From Protula sp. h YS-2021 (lineage: Eukaryota > Annelida > Polychaeta > Sabellida > Serpulidae), in the NCBI GenBank assembly GCA_949752745.1, contig OX457025.1:93949304-94013303 (forward strand): DNA of 64,000 bases, written 5' to 3'. The position numbers and the translations under genes are program-made. This document shows positions 25,061-36,972 of this stretch, in pieces (position 1 is the stretch's first letter; every line of letters begins with the position of its first letter). The notes beneath the pieces were generated by a model, which saw nothing but the letters and a program-made list of their open reading frames with translations, was not told the DNA's origin and ran no database searches.

Positions 25061-26985
25061 TAAGAGAGAGGTCTCATCAGAGATCATTTGTTTTATAATA
25101 TCGGATTTCTGTGTAATTAACTTAGTAGCTAATGATTATTCTGTGAATTTGTTTTAGTAAGGAGCTATTTCGGAAATAGCTTTTTTTGGAAGTGATCCTA
25201 TTTGAGATGGTTGTTTGCAATAGAACCTTTTGCCCTGCCAAAGGTGACTCTTAGAACCTAGGTTTTTGGTTCTGTTAAAAGCGTTCCTTTTGCGAGGTGG
25301 TTCTATCTGTGATGTTTGTTTATCATAGAACCTACTTTTTTGTTCTGTCAAAAGTGATCCTTTTTGTGGGGTAGTTCTAATTGTGATGTTAGTTTATAAT
25401 AGAACTTACTTTTTTGGTTTGTCAAAATGGTCCTTTTTGTAGGGTGGTCCAGTATCATGGTTCCACTGTATATTTGTTGCATTTACATACTATATACATA
25501 GAACATAGTGTTGTTTATATAGCAATACCAGTCTGTGAAATCTCCAACAACTCTAAAATTCTGAAAAAAGTAAAGTATTATTTTTCAACCACTTCAGTTC
25601 TTGGTTATTGTGATTAAGCTATAGTACAATAAAAACAAGGCGAAACCCTGCAGCTTTTCGCATATCCATTGTAGCTTGCGGTGCGAAATTATCTGAGATC
25701 TTTCCGCTTTTGCTTGTAAAGAAATCAGCGATCATTTCGCTTGAGCTTGTTACGCAGCGGTCTTTTCGCTGTTCGCAAAAATATGCCAACATCTCGATGA
25801 CCATTCGCGATTTTGTTTTCGCTTTTATTTTTTTATTTATTTATTTTTTAATTTGCAGTCTTTCAGCGCATAACGTACTCTATTCAGCGCATAACATCGA
25901 CCATTTGGCTCAATCGGGCTGAAACAGGACCAAAAATTAATTGTGTCTGCTAGATGATTTTATGTGTGGGTTGGTCCTCAGCTGCAATTTGCGTGAAAAT
26001 GCTCATATTTATGTTGTTAATTAATGTTATTAATTCCTAGGTGGTCTTATCCCAGGGTAATGTTAATTTACGGGGTTATCTTATCCCGGGGTGGTGTTAA
26101 TTCCTGGGTTATTGCTTTTGTGCTCCAAAAAGATGGACGATGCGTCATACTTTCATTGACAGGATGAGTTTTTGTTAATGTTTGTAGCCTCTAGTTGTTA
26201 TTAAGTCAAATTTAGCTTGACATTGCGTATGTATTTTAGTACTTGTAAACAATAAAGTGGAGAATACTGCAGATGGCATTATTGGACTTGATTTCTTGAA
26301 GTTTGTGTGAAATCCAAGAAACTGTATTAAAAAAGATATCTCACAATTTGGCAATAAGACCCGGATGAAACATAAATTGCGCAACCTTTTTTCTGGTAAT
26401 AGAAAAAACAGGCAAATGGTATTTTTGAATATCCTTGCTAACAAAAGTCATAAAACCGTCCCAGAATGCCGCCATCTTTTCAAGTTTAGAATACCTCTGT
26501 GAATGAGCACCTTGAATTTCAGGACCAATCACTGAAAACTATCGCTGTGTGATTTTGTAATGTGCACCCCTGATTTTAATGGGCCACATTTTATGGCCGG
26601 TTTATTTCTACCTTCTAAAACAACCTAATTTTGCTGACTTATTTCTTCTACACTCGTACCACTGGAAAAATCTATTTTGCGATAAGAATTCTATCCAAGG
26701 CTTCTTTGGGATATTACAATGGCCACAAAGATTTCAAGGATACTAAAAAATATTTATAGACGCAGCAAGCGTTGCATTAAATTCGAACTTTTCGTACTGT
26801 TTCTATGTGTAGTACCATTTGGGGGAAACAGGTTGAACAAAATGTATATTGTACAAGAAAAGACAGTATTAAGGCATAATCTTTACAGTAATAACCCAAA
26901 TCTTCTACAGAATATTTGAAATGAATTTTTAAATTAAAAATCAAACTATTCAAACAACATTAAATGCGAAAAGATGCTGGTCCCC
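25060..26985. repeat. Dispersed about 2-kb repeat R, copy 1
   Basis: Resembles 45,130-47,285 along most of its length: the AGCTATTTCGGAAATAG region, the tandem GTTCTGTCAAAAGTG...CCTTTTTG units, the CCTAGGTGG...TTATCCC series, the GGTGAAACATAAATT units and a shared final GAAAAGATGCTGGTC. No coding capacity was recognised. It may be an unclassified or non-autonomous element. Confidence 0.65.
25185..25445. repeat. Tandem repeat, unit about 75-80 bp
   Basis: Three to four degenerate units of AGAACCTACTTTTTTGTTCTG + TCAAAAGTGATCCTTTTTG... + GTGATGTTTGTTTAT. A shorter array is present in the related repeat at 45,285. Confidence 0.75.
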
Positions 26986-27247
26986 CACCTTTTCTTTCAC
27001 CCATTTATACTGTAAAAAGAAATTTCCCAGCTCCAAAGATAACTTTAACTTTGAAACCAAAGGTGAGAGCATTGGGTTTTTACGAACTTTTGTTTGTGCA
27101 CAACACCTGGGTCAATATGTACTACCCGCAAGGTGGGAATATAGGGGACATGTCATGGACAGGTAAATGCTTTCTCTAAGATACAAACAAGCATACAACT
27201 TGCAGAGACTGGAAAATGAAGCACAATAAAAGCAACTAAACTAACGT

Positions 27248-27585
27248 TTTATTTCGTAAAACGAGCTTTTACGAGTAAAAGCGTAATTCGCGTTCTCCAC
27301 CTTTAATGGGTTCCCCTTCTGGTTAGACTACCACGCAACAATAGAAAAAGAATTTTTTGTGCTGCAGTTCGAAAGCACCTTATCCCGCCCTCTATCCATC
27401 GACCAATCAGAATGACTGAGACATCGTCTGCTAGTCTTTGTTTAAGTATGCCATTCCCTGTTAGCCCTCAAAGGCGATTACAAACTTGCCCAGGCTAGTT
27501 GGGGATGGATGGGATGGGAGAATAGGATAAAAATGGAGAACGCGAATTACGCCTTTACTCGTAAAAGCTCGTTTTACGAAATAAA
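27248..27585. mobile_element. MITE with 52-bp terminal inverted repeats
   Basis: 338 bases. Arms begin TTTATTTCGTAAAACGAGC and extend to TTCGCGTTCTCCA with about one mismatch. The interior has no ORF. The target duplication is unclear. Confidence 0.85.
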
Positions 27586-28853
27586 CCTTTTAATGGGACT
27601 TGAGTTCGGAGCAGTGGAGACTTCCATTCTAGAATTGTCCAAAAAGGTCGCACCCCTGACTTTAATGCAATGGTTCGAAAAGCTCGTTATTTTTGGTTGT
27701 GAGGAAGTAATGGGAACTTGATGTACAAGATGAAATAAAACTTGAAAACTCAGTTCCAACTCTTTAAATGACTACCCCTGATGGTCTGGAAGGATGCTAT
27801 TCGGAACTTGCAACATAAAGTAAAGCCAAAAACAAGTGTAGAGATTATCACAGCAACTGTAAGTCGTGGTGAATCAGGCTTTCAACCATTCGACTTCATC
27901 TGAGAACTCCTACCACCCCTCTCCAACCGCCCACTTGATGGATCCCTGCTTTTGGTTCTCATTATCCAGTTGCTATGTATTTCCTGTGCAATTATTCTTT
28001 TATTAATAAAATCCATAAGATTTGCGCAAACCAAAACTATAGCATTCAAGCATTAGAGCTTGAGTGTCTTACAAAAACATGCTGATAAGACTTGGATAAA
28101 ATGACTCCGTCGTCTAACTTTTTTCCTTTAACCAAGCGTGTTCTCTGAATTTCCGTGTGTATGCCCGAAATTAACACCTACAAGACTGACTAGATTATTT
28201 AGAATCATTCACAAATTGAAAGAAATGCAATACTGACAAATTTCTGTAAATTTGTGACTATTTTCTAGCACGGGGCCGTTATGGTCCTATGAGCCCATTA
28301 TGAAATCATGGAACTCTGAACAAGGGTCCGTTCTTTCGGTCTCCGGAATACGCGGGTATGTGGTCACTGCGGTATGCTTAGGACCATAATGGTCCCTCTT
28401 TTTTGTCTAATTTTTTTTAGGAAGGAGGAAAAAAACTTGAATTCCCGTGTAGCCGTGAGGCCGAAGACTGAACTGTAGCAGTCACTCTATCAAAACAATT
28501 CTGGATATGATGTTCGCTTAATTATAGAAACAGTCACTTGTTTTCCTGATACCTAATATAAGTACAGAAAAAACGCGGTCCAACAGGACTTAAATGCAAA
28601 AAAAACCGAAATGTCCTTGGCAAGAAAGGGTATGTCAACCTCCTGTGGGCTGTTACTTCCGTGGTTTGGAGTTGGTGTTGTTTCCGTTGCGGCCCTTGGA
28701 GAAGTTGCCCTGTTTGCCCTTTTTGGGCAACTTATGGGAGAACAGATCTGCAACAGAAACAACTAGTCAGTAGTGGTCGTTTCCGAGGCTACGAACGGCC
28801 CTAACGAATAGAGACCGAATAGCTCATCCTGTGAGAAATCTTTCAGATAATAT
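27586..28853. other. Noncoding with a short palindromic element
   Basis: At 28,266-28,398 there are inverted ends GGGCCGTTATGGTCCTA / TAGGACCATAATGGTCC, a possible 130-bp MITE. The rest shows no gene. Confidence 0.45.
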
Positions 28854-31390
28854 TTAACGAAAGAGTTGGGGGGAGGCCCAACAGGCCGTTCTCAATATAT
28901 CTGAAAGAGACACCCTTAGGGAATTTGCGACTTGCCTTACCTGGTGGGCTTTGATTTTCTGGTCCGTTGAAGGGCTTGGGACTCTTTGTGCCTCGTCATA
29001 AGCTGCCAAAATGACCCTGTTTATGTAATTTGAAATAGACTGTTTCAAAAGATCTTTGTTAAATTTTGGCATGAAGGAAATGATAAGGGCTTTGTTACTT
29101 TCTGTTCTGACTGCCCCTGACATTTCTAAATATTTGCGCAAGGCTTTGACAGGACACAGAGAGACCAGGTTGTTGGAGTCAGGAACCTCTGGTAGGGGTG
29201 GCAGGGTTATATTGTCAAATGTGCCCATCCCTTGGGTAATATTATGGGGTTTTTTCCATGAAACCTATCCTAGGGACTAGGATGACCTTCTCCCAGGTGC
29301 CCTTGTCATTATTTAACTTTCTGTCCATAGTGTAAATCTCACTTCTCTGTTTTCCCGAGTCTAGTGCTAATAGAAATGTGAATCCAAGAGTCGCCTTTTT
29401 TGGCTGATATCACGTCCTTGCCAAAAATGTCTGGTCGTTGGCGATAACGAAGGACTAAAGATAAATCACATTGGGCTATGTTGGAGGAGCAGGATAGGGA
29501 ATTTACCTTGAAATGTCTGATCAGTTGTGAGAGGGTCGTGTCTTCCCACGGTCATAGCCTGCTGACCTTATAGCTGCCATGTATTCCTCAATGGAACTTA
29601 CTTTCAGCCGTTCGTCTGTGAAAACAGATGGTCTAGGAAGTCAGCTTCTACCGCTGGGCTAGCTTGAAATTGATCCAACTTGGAACTGCTGCATCAGGTG
29701 GCAAAGGACTGGTCAGACATCACAGGTGTTACTTCAGCAGGTGGGGGAGGGGTGGAAGTGTTGCCAGAGGCGTTGAGATAGACTGAGTTTACAACTTTGC
29801 AGTGAAGTAGAAGTGTGAACCATGGGACTTCGGGGGACCACAGGACAATGAGTAGCAGGAACTATGGTCTCAGTTCGATTATCCTTTTCAGGATTTGATC
29901 TAGGATGGCTTGGGGAGGAAATGTGTACAGTATCTCCTCCCGTGGACACTGACAATCGAGGACATCCACAGCCCAAGCTGCTTGAACTGGCAAGGGGGAT
30001 ACGAATCATGGCAGCTGGGCCGTCATTGCATTTGCAATTAGGTCCAGCGTGTGGGGACTGGCGTTTTACCCACTGAAAGGACGAGGCCAGGCACCATTCG
30101 GTGTTGATCACATGTCCCTGTCTGGACGATAAGTCCGCCAGCACGTTCAATTTTTCCACTAGATGGCGGGCTGAAATTGTTATGTGCTCTTCTCGGACTC
30201 TGAATGGAATCTGGAAAGCCAATTTGGACAGGGGCCGTGATTTCGCACCTCTCTGTTTGCTCAGATGAGCTATGGCTGTGGAGTTGGCTAACCGAAATAG
30301 TACTGTTTTGTTTCTGAGGTGCCTGGTCAATTTGTTTAGGACAACTCGGAGCTCCAGCCAATTTATGTGGTAAGCTTGTAGGGAGAGGGGCCACCTGCCT
30401 TTCCACACCTGACCCTACCAGTAAATTTCCCATCCGGCTTGGGATGAGTCCGTTTGGATTTCAGGTCTGGGGCGGGGACTGGAATGGTACTCCCTCCGAC
30501 ATGACCCGGTGATCGCACCACCATCGAAGGGCTTGTAGGGCTGTGTGCGATACTTGCATTCTGGCCAAGGGGAACGTCCTTGACGTAATGCCCATCTTAC
30601 CTGGCTCTGAAAGGGCCTGCAGTGGAGACGGCTCAGCGGGACCGTCTTCTCTGTCGCTACTAGTAGCCCCAAAAGGGACTCCATGGACTGCAATCTTACC
30701 TTTTTGTTTGCCTCTGCAATCTTTTGGCAGCGTTCTCAGGTGGGAAATGCTCTCGCTTTTGTTAGATCCCATGACTCCCCGAGACAGTTAATTCTATGTT
30801 TGGGTATGAGTTCGGATTTGACCAGGTTTACTACTAGCCCTACCTGTAACGCCCTGCAAACTAGAGCCATCGTCTGGTTTTTGGTTACCCCTCTGCCTTG
30901 GTTTGCCAGGAACCTGTCGTCTAGATATTGGAAGACTAACATTCCCTCTAGACGGGCTCTTGTCTTTAGTACCTTCATGACCTGGGTGCCGTCGCAGGGG
31001 GATGAATACACTGATGCAGCTGAGGTGGAGAGTGCAGATTGGCCTCTGTCACATCTGAAAAGCAAGCAGAGAAGAAGAACAAAAGACCATGCAGGGTTAT
31101 GCCAACAAACAACTACATTTTCTTGCCTTCCACGGCAAGCTTTACCCTCCAGGTTTGCATGTAATCGCTTAAATTGCCACTGCGAACCAATTAGGTGATT
31201 TATGACGAAAAGGGAGATTTCTTGGAACGGAATTTGGCACCAGGATTGTTTCGCGACAGACCGTAATAGGCCTGTTCCCCTTCCCGATATGGGTCTGTGC
31301 TGCCTCCAGTGGTACCCGTGGACCTTCGTACCATCGCTTAAAAGGTCCCGTTGGGTCCAGAATGGTCCCCAAATCGCAGTGACCATATCT
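28854..31390 (-). mobile_element. Degenerate DIRS-type retrotransposon
   Basis: Read on the minus strand: reverse transcriptase first (VFQYLDD followed by VGLVVNLVKSELIPKHRINCLG, 31,386-30,736), then RNase H-like sequence (QTDSSQAGWEI; INWLELRVVLNKL...STAIAHLSKQRG...ITISARHLVEKLNVLADLSSRQG, 30,470-29,990), then a tyrosine recombinase (LCPVKALRKYLEMS, KAHQVRQVANSL, 29,228-28,854). The order RT-RH-YR and the HxxR motif are characteristic of DIRS elements. At least five frame changes or stops make it inactive. Terminal repeats were not found. Confidence 0.85.
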
Positions 31391-33125
31391 CCACTATGGG
31401 AAAACGATCCTGGCAGTGAAAAAGACCCACGCAGGTCACAGAAAACGTCTCTCTCCGTCGCAAACGCTCGAAAGTTACCTTGAGATCAAGGGCACCGAAG
31501 TGCGTGTTTTATGTACCGTTGAGAAGAGGGTGGAAGTCAAAATGAGGTCGAAATGGCTCTTCTCTTAACATTTGCGAGATAAAGATCAACTTCCGATTTT
31601 TTACTCGACCTTGGGGTCAATGTGACCAGAAGTTATACCTTACGTTACGCCTTAGAGGGGATCGAGGCCGAAAATGAGGTCAAAATTGCTCTCGTATAGT
31701 TTTTGAGATAAAGTGCAACTTCAAGCTTTTGACTCGAAAGTGAACTTGAGGTCAAGGTCAACGAAATTTGTACCTAACCTAACGTCCCAAAGGAGGTGGA
31801 GGTCCTGGGTCTTGTGTGATTTTTTTCTGGTTGGTTTTATCAAGCACATAAATTATACTTACTATGGGAGAGCAGTTATTCTTCATCCACTATAAAAGTA
31901 TGTGAAACACTCCTTTTCAACGGACTCACAAAAACAACTTGTAATCGTATATGTCAAGTGAATGGGTTCGCAATAAAATCTTAAAAATTGAAAAAAATCA
32001 ACAACTTTTACAGCTGCTTGTAAAAGGCCACGTAAGTACAATTCAACGGCTTCAGTAAAAGCTGCATCGCAGATGCAGTAGCTGACAGATAGCCTTCCAA
32101 TATCGTCCAATCACAAGCGCGTATGTTCCGCTAAGGATGACTAAGTATTCAGGAATTCACGTTTTCGGGGATAAAGGTTGGACGTTTTACAGAGCACTGG
32201 GTGGTTATTTTAGCCGTCAATTCGTATACTACTAAGCTGTCTGTATACTGTGTATCAAAATCCCGTTTTAAAACCGACCAGGAAAACCAAACGGAAAATG
32301 ACGTCATTATGATGTCATGCGTTAAAAAATAACGTTATCCTTTGTAAAAAAAGTCTCATAACGTATTTTGCTCGAAATTTCTAGGTCCAGCCGTTTTCGA
32401 GATATTCAACTTTGAAATATCCGTGACGTCACAAGACATTAATGACATCATAGGTCAATAAAAAATTACATAGCACCACTTCATATAGTCCACTATTAGA
32501 GTGCGAAATTTCATTCGGCTAGCTTAAGCTGTTTCGGGGGAGATGTCTGGAAACAAACGCAAAAATTTCGGCTGAAAAAATAAAAAAAAAACTAACAAAA
32601 CAGAAAACAATAGATACTTTAAGTACTTTAAGTCCACACTTTCCACACCGAGTAAAACCGAATACGTTTGAAAAGTTTACTTTTCAAGCTTAAAATATGT
32701 AAACTTGTACTATAATCTATGATTTTTACCAGATCAGGATTGATCCAGAATGGATCAAGAGTACAGTAGTGCTACCTGTTGGTCAACTCTACGGCTTAAG
32801 AAGCACCCGGTTAGATCCGGATTGATTCAGATTAGTTAAAATGAAACAAAACATAGTGATGTGACCCCTGATGAACTCCTTTGATGGAGACGAACTCAAA
32901 TGTATAAGTTTTTATCAGATCCAGATCGATCCAGATTGAACCAGGCTGCTTAAATGGCATCACAACATAATAATGTAACCATTCCTTCGACTCGCCTCAT
33001 CACGTCTTGAATTTTTGTGAAAATGACAAAAAACAATGTCATCTGTACTGTTTCTTTAATTAGTTATGTAAATGAAAGATTAATGAGGGAATGTTTCTGG
33101 AGTAACAAGGAAAGCTTTATGCTTT
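31391..33125. other. Noncoding host repeats
   Basis: Two degenerate units of about 150 bases with GAGGTCAAAATGAGGTC / TTTGAGATAAAGTGCAACTTC at 31,480-31,790. A GTCCAGCCGTTTTCGAGATAT region is at about 32,390, and two TCAGGATTGATCCAGA-type units are at 32,730-32,970. No exon seen. Confidence 0.4.
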
Positions 33126-33215
33126 ATGCGTTAACACTTAGCTCAATAAGAAGACAGCTATTTCAGTAATCTCAAGGTCACGTGTTCGAATCCAGTTGGT
33201 GTGCTCTAACGTCTT
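33126..33215 (+). repeat. tRNA-derived SINE head, relic
   Basis: A-box-like TTAGCTCAATAAGAAG and B-box-like GTGTTCGAATCC are spaced as in tRNA genes, but the arms do not pair well. Probably a decayed SINE, not a working tRNA. Confidence 0.4.
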
Positions 33216-33384
33216 TACATTTTCAAGCCAACTTGTCTCGTTGATGCTCTTCGTCATTCCATTTTTAAGTGCCCAATAACAGAAACAACAATGACAACGA
33301 CAATAGCAACAGCATCGACAGCTGCAACCCTATAAACATATAGAACTGTAAATATAGTTTATTTATTTGATGTTGTGACGTTTA

Positions 33385-34280
33385 GAAGGAAACGTGTATC
33401 AGTGCAATCATTGTCCGAAATCGTATGATTGGCAAGACAGTTTGAAAAGACACGTTAAACACAAACACACATCGCTACAAAGCTCTTGCAGCACAAACGA
33501 ACAACCCGTGGAGAAAGCAAAAGTGGAAGCAGGTATGCAAAATCAAAGGTACCAGTGAAGTTCCAGCATCCGGTTATAATGGCAGTGTCTGGACCTACAT
33601 GACGTGGTTGGTAAAAGATATTCTTCAGCAAGGCAAAATTGTTTCATTCCCTGATCGAATTGTACACTTATAAATGCTGGCCGCCACTGTATGAGGACAT
33701 GAAGGAAAACATCTCAAATACAGAATTTTTTCAAAGCATACCTTATAATCTCGACCAAGATTCATTCCTTCATGTCAACAAAGTCAAAATGGTCATATTG
33801 GATGATATGATGTCTACCACTGCTGTTGACCCCCAAATCGCAAACTTATTTACTTAAGTGTTATCAACCTGACACAATTTGTTTCATCCTGGAAAGATTG
33901 CAGTGGCTCAGACGCAATACTCATTACATGATCATTTTTAAATCTGTCATGAGTCAAAATCAAGTACGAATCCTTGGAACTTTTATCCTTCCAGAACGAC
34001 TAGATCAGTGTCTACGAATATGCAATGAGTCAACGGAAAAACCTCATAGATACATTGTTATTTGCCAAGACCCCCGATGAATATCTGTATTTTATTGTGG
34101 TGACTGTGATTATACTCGCGAAGCTGAAAAAATGTTTGATACTCATATATGTGAAGAATTCACTAACGCTTGGCACGCAAGCGCGCCAGAGGAACCATCA
34201 ACTGCTCTTCTTTTGTCTACAGAACGTAAAGGCGACGACATGGCTCAGGCAACAGAAGAAAAATACCACTTATGCATAGA
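33385..34280 (+). pseudogene. Relic of a second-lineage Polinton-like packaging ATPase with flanking zinc fingers
   Basis: A C2H2 finger (YQCNHCPKSYDWQDSLKRH) opens the region. ATPase sequence follows: HPVIMAVSGPT, where the Walker A loop is cut short by a stop, then VKMVILDDMM (Walker B), NTHYMIIFKSVMSQNQVR and KPHRYIV. Each aligns with the E1 packaging ATPase in order, though distantly. A second finger-like CGDCDYTREAEKMFDTHIC comes after, in another frame. Several frameshifts and stops make it a fossil. It differs too much from E1 to be a fragment of it. Confidence 0.7.
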
Positions 34281-35180
34281 ATATGGGGCTTTATAACAAC
34301 CCTGGGTCATTATTCAAACACATAAAAAGCTATGGTGAATAGAAGGACGACGACACCAAATCTAAGAGACGTTCGCAAAGCGGTTCTGTTTGCATTGGCA
34401 TGGTTCAGGATGTTTATGATGATAATGACGAAGAATTTCAGAAGAAGAAAGTTCTGAAGAACAAAGCATAGAAGATGCACGAGAAAGAGCTACTGAGGAT
34501 CTTTGACCTTTGTACAAGCGTCGGTTACAAAGGCTGTTTTTTGTTCTGTTCTGATATTCTCCCCGGCTATCAAAGAGTTAACGTTTTAACACATATTAGG
34601 AAATTGTCATTACTATGTGGAAGATAAAAATACAGCTACCGAAAAGAAAACCCGTTCATTTCTTTGGTGACCTACTTTACCATGACAAAGAGGAGAGCGA
34701 TGAGGAGGAAGACAGAATAATCAAGAGTGCAAACAAAGAAGATGAAAATCAGGAAAGCGATAATGATATTGCATGTAGTAATTTCGATATGACAGCACAT
34801 AATCTTATTGAATTTGTCAATCGCCTTACCAAAAAGCACAGAATATTCGCCATTTTAAAATTGACCGTGCTAGCTGCCCAGATGCATACCAGTTTTATTT
34901 TCTTGGTAATTTTACATACATGAAGCATGAAGAATACTTCTTCCGTCTATCTGAGGAACAAGTCTTTTGTTGTAGACCTGTCCACGGCCTCTTCCAGAAA
35001 ATACCAGTCATCTTCACCGCATACGTATTAAATTTGCTGCATGAACAGTTCGTCGATGACAACACTGAAGTATTCCATTCATCTTCATTGAGATATACAT
35101 CCAAAGTGAATAATTTGCCATCTGATTGTGTTTCCTGTTGTAGCGAGGTGCAACTTTGTCCCTTAAAGTACTTACTTTAA
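34281..35180 (+). pseudogene. Further degraded ORFs downstream of the relic ATPase
   Basis: Open stretches with acidic (SDEEEDRIIKSANKEDENQ) and helical content (MTAHNLIEFVNRLTKKHRIF; SEEQVFCCRPVHGLFQKIP) lie in the same direction as the relic and are interrupted by stops. Probably remnants of the next gene of the same ancient element. No family recognised. Confidence 0.4.
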
Positions 35181-36340
35181 TGCGTTGGCAGTCTTGAATG
35201 TACACCCTATTCGCTACCATTGGTGAAGGTTGATGACAGCACTGTACATTGTTTTAAAAAATGCCCACACTTTTTTCACCAAAGACTGTCCACTTTTCAT
35301 TTCGGGAAATGCGAATTAACTTTCCATGCTCTCCAACTTCCACCTTCACTCAAGTTTATACCAAATGTAACAGCATTAGCATGAAAGTTTTCCATGTCTG
35401 TTCTCTTCAATCACAATGACCAATTGCAAAATGTGGGAGTTCATACACAAATATTACTACTGACCCAGCGCATCTTTTATTCAATCAAAAGAAAGCATAT
35501 TAACATGCCCATATATGTCAACATAATCTAAAAATAGAGAATGCCGTCATCTGTCACCCCGATTAAATGACCTATTATGACAACACCTCCACTCTGATTA
35601 TATGATCTATTAATAACCTTAAGTCCCTGAGGTCACCCTCTAAGCAAATAGGACTGTTCATGGTGAGAATAACAGGAGTAACTAGAAGCCACGCCACTCA
35701 TTGGTTGACTTATTTATGTCATAGAACAGTCGAGACAATAGGAGCCTGAAAAGAGAGCAACAGGGATCCAAACTGGAATGACCATGACTATGACGTTACA
35801 CGAGACGTCACAATGGACGTCAAACAGAGAATAGGGATCGAAAATAGAATGACCTTGAATATCAACATTCTTTGTTTACGTAACATAAGGCGCCTTGTCC
35901 GTTTGCATAAAGTATGAGGCGAAAAAGGAACAATAAGGGTCCAAACAGAGATCTATAGCGATCCGACCAGTATTCTCATCTCTCATTGATTGACGTATTT
36001 ATGACGTCATATCTTTGACGTCACCATATAAAGAATAAGATCCTTCACGGTTCATTAACCGAGAACATTGGGATCCCAAACTGAGAACAATAAGGATCGA
36101 TACCGGAACACAGATTAGCACTCTGCTACCAATAGACAGCTTTCCTTTATTCTTTAATAGCCGAAACTAATACCCAGGGCTCTGACGCTTTACGTTATGT
36201 TATTTTCTGAAATGGAAAATGACGAACTTAACGGGTAAGGGACATACTTGTCATAGGATTGTAGCTCCTTAGCACAAGAATATACCGCCTTAAAACAAGT
36301 AATAGGTGTGTGCAGGGAACACGAACAATGTATGTAGATT
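35181..36340. other. Noncoding, with degenerate GACGTCA/GGGATCGAAA repeats
   Basis: Between about 35,630 and 36,110, motifs such as TTGACTTATTTATG(A)CGTCAT, AATAGGGATCGAAA and ACAATAAGGGTCCAAAC recur three to four times. No coding support. Confidence 0.4.
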
Positions 36341-36972
36341 CCAAAATAACGCTGCGAAGCAGTGCTGCAAAAGCATGAACATTATATTGCATTCTCATCC
36401 TAAACTTGCTACTAAAGCATGTCATTATGTGCTATAACTACTGTAAACATCACAATTTATCAAGAAAATGTGGTCTTTATCCATATATAAGTGTTGTTTG
36501 AGGTTAGAATTTAATGCCTGTTCAGTTCTGTATCATAAAGACCTTCAACCTGTCACAAGTCATTGTAACCTTTATGACCAAAAGGCGTTTTGCTATAACG
36601 TTATCACACAGTGTTATTATGTACCCCTTCTACAAACAGCCTGATAATTAGACATTTTATACAGACAAAAATGATGTAGTTTGCTGCCATAAATAAGGTA
36701 ACATTTTAAGGAAGTTAATTGTGTAATTTCCCACAAGAAAGATACGCGATGCACTTGAATTGTGCCATGTTTAGCTTATAGTTTCATAAGTCGCGATGCC
36801 ACAACTATTTTCTACAATCTTAGCAGAAAATATTTGCTTGTTTGATCCTAAAGGGTGAGTGTCAGTGTTTTTAAAAGGTACGCAAATATAACGACATTAA
36901 TCGGATAACGACATTATATATGTGTATAAACCGAAGAGGTTTCAAATCTTTTGCTTCGTTAAAAAAAGGGGC

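Noticed and set aside
33126..33215. tRNA gene
   Set aside because: A and B boxes are visible, but the acceptor and T arms do not pair; better seen as a SINE relic.
36922..36972. Longer N terminus for the first Toll-like receptor
   Set aside because: It would start at GTG, and the paralogue supports the ATG at 36,973, which is followed directly by a signal peptide.
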